A stretch of 12,929 nucleotides of DNA from Flavobacterium sp. (GTDB lineage Bacteria; Bacteroidota; Bacteroidia; Flavobacteriales; Flavobacteriaceae): positions 1 through 12,929 of the forward strand of contig JANJWE010000213.1 in NCBI GenBank assembly GCA_024709705.1, in the 5' to 3' direction. Made by a program: the position numbers and the translations under genes. The first letter of the stretch is position 1; the number at the start of each line of letters is the position of its first letter. Below are positions 6,455 to 12,929 of this stretch, piece by piece. The notes under the pieces are model-generated. The model worked only from the letters and a program-made list of their open reading frames with translations. It was not told the origin of the DNA and ran no database searches.

Positions 6455-7466
6455 AACTTCTAATTTTTTGTTCCCATTTCCAGGCACTGGTCAAAGCTTC
6501 TTCTAAAGTAAGTTGTGTTTTCCACCCTAAAACTTGATTGGCTTTGGATGTATCAGCATAAGCTTCAATAACATCGCCTTCTCTCCTATTTACAATTTTA
6601 TAGGGTAATTTTTTACCGGAAACTTTTTCAAATGTTTTAATCACTTCTAAAACAGACGAACCTTTGCCGGTTCCTAAATTAAAAACCTCTACAGATTCTT
6701 CATTTTTTCTATCTATCAATCGTTGTAAAGCAACAACATGAGCTTTTGCCAAATCGACTACGTGAATATAATCACGAATACAAGTACCATCCGGTGTTGG
6801 ATAATCATTTCCAAAAACAGACAATTCTTGTCGTAAACCCATAGCCGTTTGGGTTATAAATGGAACTAAATTCTGGGGTATTCCCAAAGGCAACTCTCCA
6901 ATAGCGTAACTTTCGTGAGCCCCAATTGGGTTAAAATAACGCAACAAAACCGCTTTAATATTTGAAACTTTGGCGACATCTCTTATGATTTCTTCTCCAA
7001 TTTGTTTGGTATTTCCATAGGGAGACAATGCCGGTTGAATGGGAGCACTTTCGGTTATAGGCATTTTTTCGGCTTGACCATAAACCGTACAAGAAGAACT
7101 GAATATAAACTGAGCTTGCGGCTTTTGCTGTAACTCTTTTAAAATATATACCAAAGAACTTATATTATTATCATAATACAAAAGAGGGTTTTCCACACTT
7201 TCGCCCACGGCTTTTGAAGCCGCAAAATGAATAATTCCTGAAACCTCTGGGTATTTTTTAAAAAAAGAATGAACGGCTTCTTGATTTCTTAAATCTAATT
7301 TTTCAAATTCGGGTTTCTTTCCTGTGATGGAATAAATTCCGTCTAAAACTTCAACAGAGGCATTAGACAAATCATCTATTATCACAACATCAAAGCCTTT
7401 GTTTTGAAGCTCAACGACGGTGTGTGAACCAATAAAACCTAATCCTCCTGTTACAAGTACTTTCAT
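6453..7466 (-). CDS. galE: UDP-glucose 4-epimerase (possibly also acting on UDP-GlcNAc)
   Basis: This 337-aa extended short-chain dehydrogenase interconverts UDP-glucose and UDP-galactose. It shows the NAD-binding VTGGLGFIGSH (5-15), DDLSNAS (31-37), the catalytic FSSSCTVYG (122-130, Ser125) and SPYGNTK with Tyr150 and Lys154, all one residue from E. coli GalE numbering as I recall it. RYFNPIGAHE (176-185) and RDYIHVVDLAKAH (231-243) are also typical. The gate residue that is Tyr299 in E. coli and Cys307 in human GALE aligns with Ala302 here (REGDVIEAYAD). A small residue there is linked to accepting N-acetylated substrates. It is the second gene of an operon, 13 bp after a sugar aminotransferase. 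Confidence 0.95.
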   Translation of the reverse strand: MKVLVTGGLGFIGSHTVVELQNKGFDVVIIDDLSNASVEVLDGIYSITGKKPEFEKLDLRNQEAVHSFFKKYPEVSGIIHFAASKAVGESVENPLLYYDNNISSLVYILKELQQKPQAQFIFSSSCTVYGQAEKMPITESAPIQPALSPYGNTKQIGEEIIRDVAKVSNIKAVLLRYFNPIGAHESYAIGELPLGIPQNLVPFITQTAMGLRQELSVFGNDYPTPDGTCIRDYIHVVDLAKAHVVALQRLIDRKNEESVEVFNLGTGKGSSVLEVIKTFEKVSGKKLPYKIVNRREGDVIEAYADTSKANQVLGWKTQLTLEEALTSAWKWEQKIRS

Positions 7467-7479
7467 GTATTACTAAATA

Positions 7480-8610
7480 CTAATTAAAAAATTCCAAAAC
7501 AGAATCGGTAATAAATTGGATTTGTTCATCGTCTAATTCCGAATGCATCGGTAAAGAAATTACTTCTTGAACCAACTGATTGGTTACCGGAAAATTTTCT
7601 TCTTTGTAACGCGTATCGGCATAGGCCTTTTGCGAATGCAACGGAATGGGGTAATAAATCGCACAAGGAATCCCTTTACTTTGTAAGTGATCCATCAAGG
7701 CATTTCTATCTGCATCTACAATTCGCAAGGTATATTGATGAAAAACATGGCAATCACAGATATCACAAATCGTTGGAGCAATAATATTTTTATGTCCTTC
7801 AAATGCTTTTGAATACTTTCTTGCGGCGTCTTGTCGAGCGGCATTGTAGGTGTCTAGCAAAGGTAATTTGGCATTTAAAACCGCAGCTTGAATACTATCT
7901 AGACGAGAATTGACCCCAACTACGTCATGATGATAACGCACATACATTCCGTGATTGACAATACCCCGAATGGTATGAGCTAATGCATCATCATTGGTAA
8001 AAATGGCACCTCCATCTCCATAACACCCTAAATTTTTGGATGGAAAGAAAGAAGTAGCCCCTACATGTCCGATAGTTCCGGCTTTCTTTTTAGTTCCATC
8101 CGAAAAGCGACAATTTGCCCCAATGGCTTGAGCATTATCCTCAATCACATACAAATGATGTTCATTAGCTATACGCATAATGGCTTCCATATTAGCCGCT
8201 CTACCAAATAAATGAACAGGAACAATAGCTTTTGTTTTGGGTGTAATCGCTTTTTTTATTGCTTCAATCGAAATATTCATATTTACCATATCCACATCAA
8301 CCAAAACGGGAGTCAATTGCAACAAAGCAATAACTTCTACCGTAGCAGCAAAAGTAAAATCGGCCGTAATGACTTCATCGCCGGGTTGTAAACCAAGTCC
8401 CATCATGGCAATTTGTAAAGCATCGGTTCCATTGGCACAGGGAATTACGTGTTTTACTCCTAAATATTCTTCTAAATTTTTTTGAAATTCGTGAACTTTT
8501 GGTCCGTTAATATAGGTTGTCGTATCTAAAACTTCTTGAATAGATGCATCTACCGTTTGTTTGATTTTCTCATATTGACTTTTTAAGTCAACCATTTGAA
8601 GTTTTCTCAT
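7480..8610 (-). CDS. DegT/DnrJ/EryC1 family sugar aminotransferase (WbpE-like)
   Basis: This 376-aa PLP enzyme transfers an amino group, usually from glutamate, to a keto-sugar nucleotide for surface-polysaccharide synthesis. Landmarks are CANGTDALQIA (58-68), DFTFAATVE (84-92), VIEDNAQAIGA (155-165, Asp158 and Gln161 near PLP), SFFPSKNLGCYGDGGA (187-202) with Schiff-base Lys192, and VGVNSRLDSIQAAVL (231-245). Overall wording is closest, from memory, to WbpE, the 3-amino-transferase acting on UDP-3-keto-GlcNAcA. Other acceptors in the family cannot be excluded, and no partner dehydrogenase (WbpB-like) or acetyltransferase (WbpD-like) is in the window. It is first in a minus-strand operon with galE and ends in TAG. 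A good promoter lies upstream. Confidence 0.92.
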   Translation of the reverse strand: MRKLQMVDLKSQYEKIKQTVDASIQEVLDTTTYINGPKVHEFQKNLEEYLGVKHVIPCANGTDALQIAMMGLGLQPGDEVITADFTFAATVEVIALLQLTPVLVDVDMVNMNISIEAIKKAITPKTKAIVPVHLFGRAANMEAIMRIANEHHLYVIEDNAQAIGANCRFSDGTKKKAGTIGHVGATSFFPSKNLGCYGDGGAIFTNDDALAHTIRGIVNHGMYVRYHHDVVGVNSRLDSIQAAVLNAKLPLLDTYNAARQDAARKYSKAFEGHKNIIAPTICDICDCHVFHQYTLRIVDADRNALMDHLQSKGIPCAIYYPIPLHSQKAYADTRYKEENFPVTNQLVQEVISLPMHSELDDEQIQFITDSVLEFFN

Positions 8611-8657
8611 GCTTTTTGATTTAATTTTTTTAAACGACTTAAATTCGTTTCAACTAA

Positions 8658-8687
8658 CAAAAGTAATTATTTGCGTGTTGATAACAA
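8658..8687 (-). promoter_or_regulatory. Promoter of the aminotransferase-galE operon
   Basis: On the minus strand, TTG (8687-8685) and TACTTTTG (8665-8658) are 19 nt apart, a full match to the Bacteroidota consensus. The -7 box lies 47 nt before the ATG at 8610. The 124-bp intergenic region is shared with the divergent waaA gene, for which only a weak TATTTTAG (8709-8716) is visible. Confidence 0.6.
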
Positions 8688-8734
8688 TGAAAATTGTATA
8701 AAGTAATGTATTTTAGCATCACAATATTTTTTTC

Positions 8735-10000
8735 ATGCTAAGCTTCTATTCTTTTCTAGTTTCAATAGCCTCATTTTTTTTGAAAATAGCGGCATTATTC
8801 AGCCCTAAAATGAAACTTTTTGTTGAAGGTCGAAAAACCGTTTTTGAAACCCTTTCAAATCAAATTACAAATCAAGATAAAACCCTTTGGTTTCATGCGG
8901 CCTCTCTTGGCGAATATGAGCAAGGATTACCTGTGATGGATAAAATTAAAAGTCAATTTCCGAATCATAAAATTGTGCTTACTTTCTTTTCTCCTTCAGG
9001 ATTTGAAGTGCGAAAAAATAATTCTATTGCTGATATTACCCTTTATTTACCCTTAGATTCCAAACAAAATGCCAAACGTTTTTTAGATATAGTTAAACCG
9101 GAAATAGTGTTTTTCATCAAATACGAATATTGGCCAAATTTTCTGAACGAATTAAAAATCAGAAAAATTAAAACCTATTTGGTCTCCGGAATTCTGAGAG
9201 AAAACCAAGTCTTTTTTAAATGGTATGGCGGATTTTATCGAAATTGTTTAAAAACCTTTGATTTCTTTTTTGTGCAAAATGACTCCTCAAAAAAATTGCT
9301 GCAATCATTAGGCTATCAAAACGTGAAAGTTTCCGGAGATACGCGTTTTGATCGTGTAGTATCCATTCTGGAAAGAGATAATTCGTTGGATTTTATCGAA
9401 GAATTTAAAAATAATACAACTACAATTGTCATTGGAAGCTCTTGGCCCAAAGACGAAGAATTAGTGGTGAATTTCATCAACAATTCTACTGAAAAGGTAA
9501 AATTTATTATCGCTCCGCATAATATTAAAGCAGAACAAATTTTGGAGTTACAAAAATCGATTACAAAAAAGGCGATTTTATTTTCGGATTATTCGGATGC
9601 CGCACAAACAATACCTGCAACCTCTCTGCGAGAGTTCGATGTTTTTATTATCAACACTATTGGCATCTTAACTAAAATTTATTCCTATGCCGAGATTGCC
9701 TACGTTGGTGGAGGATTCGGAAATCCGGGCGTTCATAACATTTTAGAACCGGCAACTTTTGGTATCCCAATTGTAATTGGCCCCAATTTTTCACATTTTG
9801 CAGAGGCAACTGCTTTAGTAAATCTGGAAGGTTGTGTTTCTATTTCCAATCAACATGAATTAAATGAAACGCTTTCAATTTTACTTTCCAACGAAGACAT
9901 CCGCCATGAAAAAGGGCATATTTGTAGCACTTTTGTACAAATGAACAAAGGAGCCACACAACAGATACTCTCGTATATTCTTAAGGAAAACCTAAAATAA
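8735..10000 (+). CDS. waaA: 3-deoxy-D-manno-octulosonic acid (Kdo) transferase
   Basis: WaaA (KdtA) attaches Kdo from CMP-Kdo to lipid A precursor at the inner face of the cytoplasmic membrane, so this organism makes LPS or LOS with Kdo. The 421-aa length is normal for GT30. Residues 1-23 form the hydrophobic N-terminal anchor. The N-terminal domain shows WFHAASLGEYEQG (52-64) with catalytic Glu60, FFSPSGFE (84-91) and KYEYWPN (129-135). The C-terminal domain shows GDTRFDR (201-207), and VGGGFGNPGVHN plus ILEPATFGIPIVIGP (324-350) with Glu338, the usual CMP-sugar site. It is divergent from the aminotransferase-galE operon. It is monofunctional or bifunctional; this cannot be told from sequence alone. 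Confidence 0.95.
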   Translation: MLSFYSFLVSIASFFLKIAALFSPKMKLFVEGRKTVFETLSNQITNQDKTLWFHAASLGEYEQGLPVMDKIKSQFPNHKIVLTFFSPSGFEVRKNNSIADITLYLPLDSKQNAKRFLDIVKPEIVFFIKYEYWPNFLNELKIRKIKTYLVSGILRENQVFFKWYGGFYRNCLKTFDFFFVQNDSSKKLLQSLGYQNVKVSGDTRFDRVVSILERDNSLDFIEEFKNNTTTIVIGSSWPKDEELVVNFINNSTEKVKFIIAPHNIKAEQILELQKSITKKAILFSDYSDAAQTIPATSLREFDVFIINTIGILTKIYSYAEIAYVGGGFGNPGVHNILEPATFGIPIVIGPNFSHFAEATALVNLEGCVSISNQHELNETLSILLSNEDIRHEKGHICSTFVQMNKGATQQILSYILKENLK

Positions 10001-10003
10001 AAA

Positions 10004-10031
10004 TTGAAATTATCTAAAAATTGTACCTTTC
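10004..10031 (+). promoter_or_regulatory. Putative promoter of the S46 peptidase; decides its start
   Basis: TTG (10004-10006), a 17-nt spacer and TACCTTTC (10024-10031) match the consensus except for the last base. The element lies 19 nt before the ATG at 10051. An upstream in-frame TTG at 10021 would fall inside the promoter and would put ten residues before the signal peptide. Confidence 0.5.
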
Positions 10032-10050
10032 ACAACTTAAATTAAATACC

Positions 10051-12207
10051 ATGAAATTTTTACGCTTACTTATCCTGTTTCTATCTTTTTCTGCATTTGC
10101 CCAACAAGGCGGTATGTGGATTCCGTCACTTTTGGAAGGCATGAACGAAAAAGAAATGAAATCACTTGGCATGAAAATGTCGGCCAAAGACATTTATGAT
10201 GTAAACCAATCGAGTATGAAAGATGCGGTACCGCATTTCAACAACGGTTGTACTTCGGAAGTGATTTCACCAAAAGGATTGTTATTAACCAATCACCATT
10301 GTGGTTATGGTCAAATTCAATCGCACTCCACTGTTGAGAACGATTATTTAGAAAAAGGTTTTTGGGCCATGAATCTTTCTGAAGAATTACCCAACCCAGG
10401 TATGGTTGTGACTTTTATTGTTAAAATTGAAGATGTAACCAAACAAGTTTTGGAAAACACACAAAACCTTAACAATGAAGCAGACAAACAAAAGAAAATT
10501 CAGGAAAATATTTCAGCTTTAACCAATTCTTTACCTAAAGAAAGTTGGCAAGAAAACCGAATTCGTACTTTCTATGATGGCAATCAATACATTTGGTTTG
10601 TAGTTGAAACTTTCAAAGATATCCGTTTGGTAGGTGCTCCACCATCATCCATTGGAAAATTTGGTTCAGATACCGATAATTGGGTTTGGCCTCGTCATAC
10701 CGGCGATTTTGCTCTTTTTAGAATATATGCCGACAAAAACAATCGCCCGGCTTCTTACTCCAGCGAAAATGTTCCTTACACACCCAAACACTATTTCCCG
10801 GTTTCGACATCCGGAATTCAAGAAAACGATTTTACCATGGTCTTTGGCTATCCCGGTAGAACGCAAGAGTATTTACCTGCTGTAGCTGTTGAACAAATAG
10901 TAAATGATTTGAATCCTGCCAAAATAGAAGTACGAGATGTGGCTTTAAAAATTCAAGATGGATTCATGCGAAAAGACAAAGCCATTAAAATTCAATATGC
11001 TGCCAAATATGCCTCTGTAGCTAATTATTGGAAAAAATGGATTGGTGAAAACAAAGGTTTAATCAAGTCTAATGCCATTCAAATTAAAAAAGATTTTGAA
11101 AAAGACTTTATGACTCAAGTAGCCAAAGCCGGAAAACAAGAGGAATACGGAAACTTACTCAACGAGTTTGAAAAAAATTATGCAGAAATTGCTCCGTATG
11201 CCTTGAGTAGAGACTATTTTATGGAAGTTGTTATGCGTAATACAGAACTTTTAAGCTTTGGATACCGTCTCTACCAACTGGAACAAATATTCAACACACG
11301 TGGCGAACAAGCATTTACGGACAGAAAAAACAATTTGATTCCTGTATTTGAAGATTTGTACAAAGACTTTAATGCCCGTGTAGATGAAAAAGTAATGGAA
11401 CAATTGATACAATTGTATGCCACAAAATCGCCCAAAGAATTGTTACCTCAAGAACTATTGAATCAAGATTTAAAAACAAAAACAGCCGAAATTTTTAGAA
11501 CTTCAAAACTAACAAGTTACCAAGGGTTGACCCAATTAATTAATGGAGATGCCAAAACGGTTATAAACAATTTGAATCAAGACATTGGATACCAATTTGT
11601 TAAGCTACTCGCAGAAGCTTACCTTAAAAACGTAGCTCCAAAATTTGATGAAATTAATCTTAAAAACTCCGCATTACAACGCACCTATATGAAAGGCATT
11701 TTAGAGTTAAGCCCAAAAGAGGCTCGGATTTTTCCGGATGCCAATTCAACACTACGTGTAACATATGGCAAAGTAAAGGGATATGCTCCAAGCGATGCCG
11801 TATATTACAGTCCGGTAACCTATTTGGAAGGTGTTATGGAAAAATACATTCCGGGAGATTATGAATTTGATGTTTCACCCAAGTTGATTGAATTATACAA
11901 ACAAAAAGATTTTGGTCCTTATGGTGAAAATGGGAAAATGCCGGTAAATTTTATTGGTACCAATCACACTACGGGAGGAAATTCGGGAAGCCCAGCCATT
12001 GATGCTCACGGAAATTTAATTGGCTTAAATTTTGACCGCGTTTGGGAAGGAACCATGAGCGATATTTATTATGATCCCGCGATTTGTAGAAACATTATGG
12101 TAGATGTGAGATATATTTTATTTGTGATTGATAAGTATGCCGGTGCCAAGCATTTGGTAGACGAAATGAAATTGGTTTCACCTAAAAGAAAAAAGAAAAA
12201 GAAATAA
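10051..12207 (+). CDS. dpp11: S46 family dipeptidyl-peptidase, DPP11-like (Asp/Glu-specific)
   Basis: Starting at ATG 10051 the protein has 718 residues and a clean signal peptide (MKFLRLLILFLSFSAFA, cleavage before QQGG), so it acts in the periplasm. S46 peptidases release dipeptides from the N-terminus of oligopeptides. The serine triad is His83 (LLLTNHHCGYGQ), Asp219 (PRHTGDF) and Ser645 (TTGGNSGSPAID). Arg663 (GLNFDRVWEG), 18 residues after the catalytic serine, matches the S1-pocket Arg673 of Porphyromonas DPP11, which selects Asp or Glu at P1; DPP7 has Gly there. The central helical region (about 280-580) caps the active site in known structures. The C-terminus is a Lys/Arg-rich tail, not a type IX secretion domain. 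The specificity is inferred from one residue. Confidence 0.93.
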   Translation: MKFLRLLILFLSFSAFAQQGGMWIPSLLEGMNEKEMKSLGMKMSAKDIYDVNQSSMKDAVPHFNNGCTSEVISPKGLLLTNHHCGYGQIQSHSTVENDYLEKGFWAMNLSEELPNPGMVVTFIVKIEDVTKQVLENTQNLNNEADKQKKIQENISALTNSLPKESWQENRIRTFYDGNQYIWFVVETFKDIRLVGAPPSSIGKFGSDTDNWVWPRHTGDFALFRIYADKNNRPASYSSENVPYTPKHYFPVSTSGIQENDFTMVFGYPGRTQEYLPAVAVEQIVNDLNPAKIEVRDVALKIQDGFMRKDKAIKIQYAAKYASVANYWKKWIGENKGLIKSNAIQIKKDFEKDFMTQVAKAGKQEEYGNLLNEFEKNYAEIAPYALSRDYFMEVVMRNTELLSFGYRLYQLEQIFNTRGEQAFTDRKNNLIPVFEDLYKDFNARVDEKVMEQLIQLYATKSPKELLPQELLNQDLKTKTAEIFRTSKLTSYQGLTQLINGDAKTVINNLNQDIGYQFVKLLAEAYLKNVAPKFDEINLKNSALQRTYMKGILELSPKEARIFPDANSTLRVTYGKVKGYAPSDAVYYSPVTYLEGVMEKYIPGDYEFDVSPKLIELYKQKDFGPYGENGKMPVNFIGTNHTTGGNSGSPAIDAHGNLIGLNFDRVWEGTMSDIYYDPAICRNIMVDVRYILFVIDKYAGAKHLVDEMKLVSPKRKKKKK

Positions 12208-12253
12208 AAGGTTATAAAGAGAATAGAGTCAAAGAAATTGATAAAAAAAACTG

Positions 12254-12300
12254 TCAATTTTCAGACGCAAACGTTTGAAATCCAATTGATTTATTTTTTT
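12254..12300 (+). terminator. Probable terminator after the S46 peptidase
   Basis: A 9-bp stem pairs 12259-12267 with 12272-12280 around loop CAAA, with one G-T wobble. The outer repeats TCAATT (12254-12259) and AATTGA (12284-12289) can lengthen it as an alternative pairing. A T-rich run (12290-12300, ten T in eleven) follows. The rest of 12208-12388 holds only this and the promoter of the next gene. Confidence 0.6.
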
Positions 12301-12322
12301 AAAAAAAATAGTTGCAAAATAT

Positions 12323-12351
12323 TTTGTTGAATTAAAAAATTTATATCTTTG
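12323..12351 (+). promoter_or_regulatory. Strong Bacteroidota promoter of the small lipoprotein gene
   Basis: TTTG (12323-12326), a 17-nt spacer and TATCTTTG (12344-12351) form a complete consensus promoter, the best in the window. It is preceded by A/T-rich DNA (12290-12322). Transcription should start near 12358, giving a leader of about 30 nt. Confidence 0.72.
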
Positions 12352-12388
12352 CTCCGAATTAATAATTAACCTTTTATAATTTAGTAAG

Positions 12389-12586
12389 ATGAAAAAAGTA
12401 ATTTTAAGTTTAGTATTTGTTGCTGCTTTAACAGTAGTATCTTGTAAAGAAAAAGAAGCTGAAGTAACTGAAGAAGTAGTAACTGAAGAAGTTGCTCCTG
12501 AGGTTGTTGAAGAGGCTGCTCCAGTTGTTGACTCTGCTGCTGCTGCTACTGAAGCTCCTGCTGCTGAAGCTCCTGCTGCTCAGTAA
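12389..12586 (+). CDS. Small Glu/Ala/Pro/Val-rich lipoprotein
   Basis: This 65-aa protein has a type II signal peptide ending VVSC with lipidated Cys19, followed by Lys-Glu. The mature 47 residues are almost only Glu, Ala, Val, Pro and Thr (TEEV and EAPAA repeats) and would be acidic and disordered. A 15-bp unit encoding EAPAA is repeated exactly at 12551-12565 and 12566-12580. Codons are very uniform (GCT, CCT, GTT, GAA), unlike the long genes around it, which together with a consensus promoter and a strong terminator suggests high expression. No function can be assigned; similar acidic low-complexity lipoproteins are common in Flavobacteriaceae. Confidence 0.83.
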   Translation: MKKVILSLVFVAALTVVSCKEKEAEVTEEVVTEEVAPEVVEEAAPVVDSAAAATEAPAAEAPAAQ

Positions 12587-12611
12587 TTAGTAACAAGCTA
12601 ATAAAGAAACT

Positions 12612-12639
12612 AATCCCGATATATTCGGGATTTTTTTTT
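12612..12639 (+). terminator. Rho-independent terminator of the small lipoprotein gene
   Basis: The stem AATCCCGA (12612-12619) with TCGGGATT (12625-12632) is closed by loop TATAT and runs into nine T residues (12631-12639). The interval from here to the tRNA terminator (12640-12732) shows only minor short inverted repeats. Confidence 0.92.
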
Positions 12640-12732
12640 GCTCAAAAATTAAGGTAATATCGAAGTTTCGAACTTAATTAATACTAACTGCTATTTGTTT
12701 ACAAAATACAGTAAACTTTAACTTTTCATGAA

Positions 12733-12769
12733 TAAAAAAAGCTTCACTTGAAGATCAAATGAAGCTTTT
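12733..12769 (-). terminator. Terminator of the tRNA operon
   Basis: Read on the minus strand, a 15-bp stem with one wobble (12769-12755 with 12751-12737, loop TCT) is followed by a run of T residues (opposite A at 12733-12740). It begins 2 nt after the tRNA-Leu 3' end. Confidence 0.88.
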
Positions 12770-12770
12770 G

Positions 12771-12856
12771 TACTCAAGGCGGGACTTGAACCCGCACGAA
12801 CATTACTGTTCACTGGATTTTAAGTCCAGCGTGTCTACCAATTCCACCACTCGAGC
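12771..12856 (-). tRNA. tRNA-Leu (anticodon TAA)
   Basis: The 86-nt gene folds as a class II tRNA. Acceptor strand GCTCGAG pairs with CTTGAGT (two G-U pairs). The anticodon stem CTGGA/TCCAG encloses loop CTTAAAA, giving anticodon TAA, which reads UUA. The long variable arm is GAACA/TGTTC and the T arm is GCGGG-TTCAAGT-CCCGC. The discriminator is A; CCA is not encoded. Confidence 0.96.
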
Positions 12857-12871
12857 ATTATAAGGTAGTTG

Positions 12872-12929
<58 letters not shown>

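Noticed and set aside
10021..10050. In-frame TTG start ten codons before the peptidase ATG
   Set aside because: It would sit inside the predicted promoter and push the signal peptide away from the N-terminus.
12265..12280. ACGCAAACGTTTG, very like the E. coli PurR/LacI-type operator
   Set aside because: It matches only one half beyond the core, lies downstream of the peptidase and is fully explained by the terminator hairpin at 12259-12280.
12697..12716. GTTTAC/GTAAAC inverted repeat between the lipoprotein and tRNA terminators
   Set aside because: Six base pairs in AT-rich DNA are expected by chance and no gene start is nearby.

Overview
The window looks like chromosomal core DNA from a low-GC member of the Flavobacteriaceae (Bacteroidota), probably Flavobacterium or a close relative. 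The evidence is AT-rich DNA, several promoters of the Bacteroidota type (TTG, 17-23 nt, TAnnTTTG), almost no Shine-Dalgarno sequences, Bacteroidota-style lipoproteins (SC-K lipobox), and an S46 dipeptidyl-peptidase of the DPP7/DPP11 family. I see no phage, transposase, CRISPR array or defence island. This is mostly housekeeping DNA with some under-described small genes and intergenic elements.

Layout from the left. (1) 1-1591: 3' end of a membrane fatty-acid desaturase, then a class I aminotransferase, closed by a strong terminator. (2) 1600-1697: a structured intergenic element with two hairpins and inverted GCGTG/CACGC ends. (3) 1718-3462: purT (formate-dependent GAR transformylase), overlapping a short Crp/Fnr-like regulator by 1 nt. 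(4) 3462-3531: heptamer tandem repeats with an inverted copy. (5) 3610-5112: a pirin, then three small genes: a YjdJ-type mini-GNAT, a YjdI-type Fe-S protein and a two-TM protein. (6) 5221-6423: fabD and a small lipoprotein with an 11-residue repeat. (7) 6453-8610, minus strand: a WbpE/DegT-type sugar aminotransferase followed by galE, a two-gene operon with a visible promoter and a shared bidirectional terminator. (8) 8735-12207: waaA (Kdo transferase), then a secreted S46 peptidase whose S1-site arginine indicates DPP11-type (Asp/Glu) specificity. (9) 12389-12586: a tiny Glu/Ala/Pro/Val-rich lipoprotein with a very good promoter and terminator. (10) 12771-12929, minus strand: tRNA-Leu(TAA) and a partial tRNA-Gly(GCC), followed by a terminator.

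Functionally, the desaturase, fabD and waaA serve membrane lipid and LPS synthesis. galE and the aminotransferase make sugar nucleotides for surface glycans. purT belongs to purine synthesis. The S46 peptidase takes up the last steps of extracytoplasmic peptide use. The most open biology lies in the pirin-yjdJ-yjdI-TM cluster and in the intergenic repeat elements; everything else is a confident family assignment.
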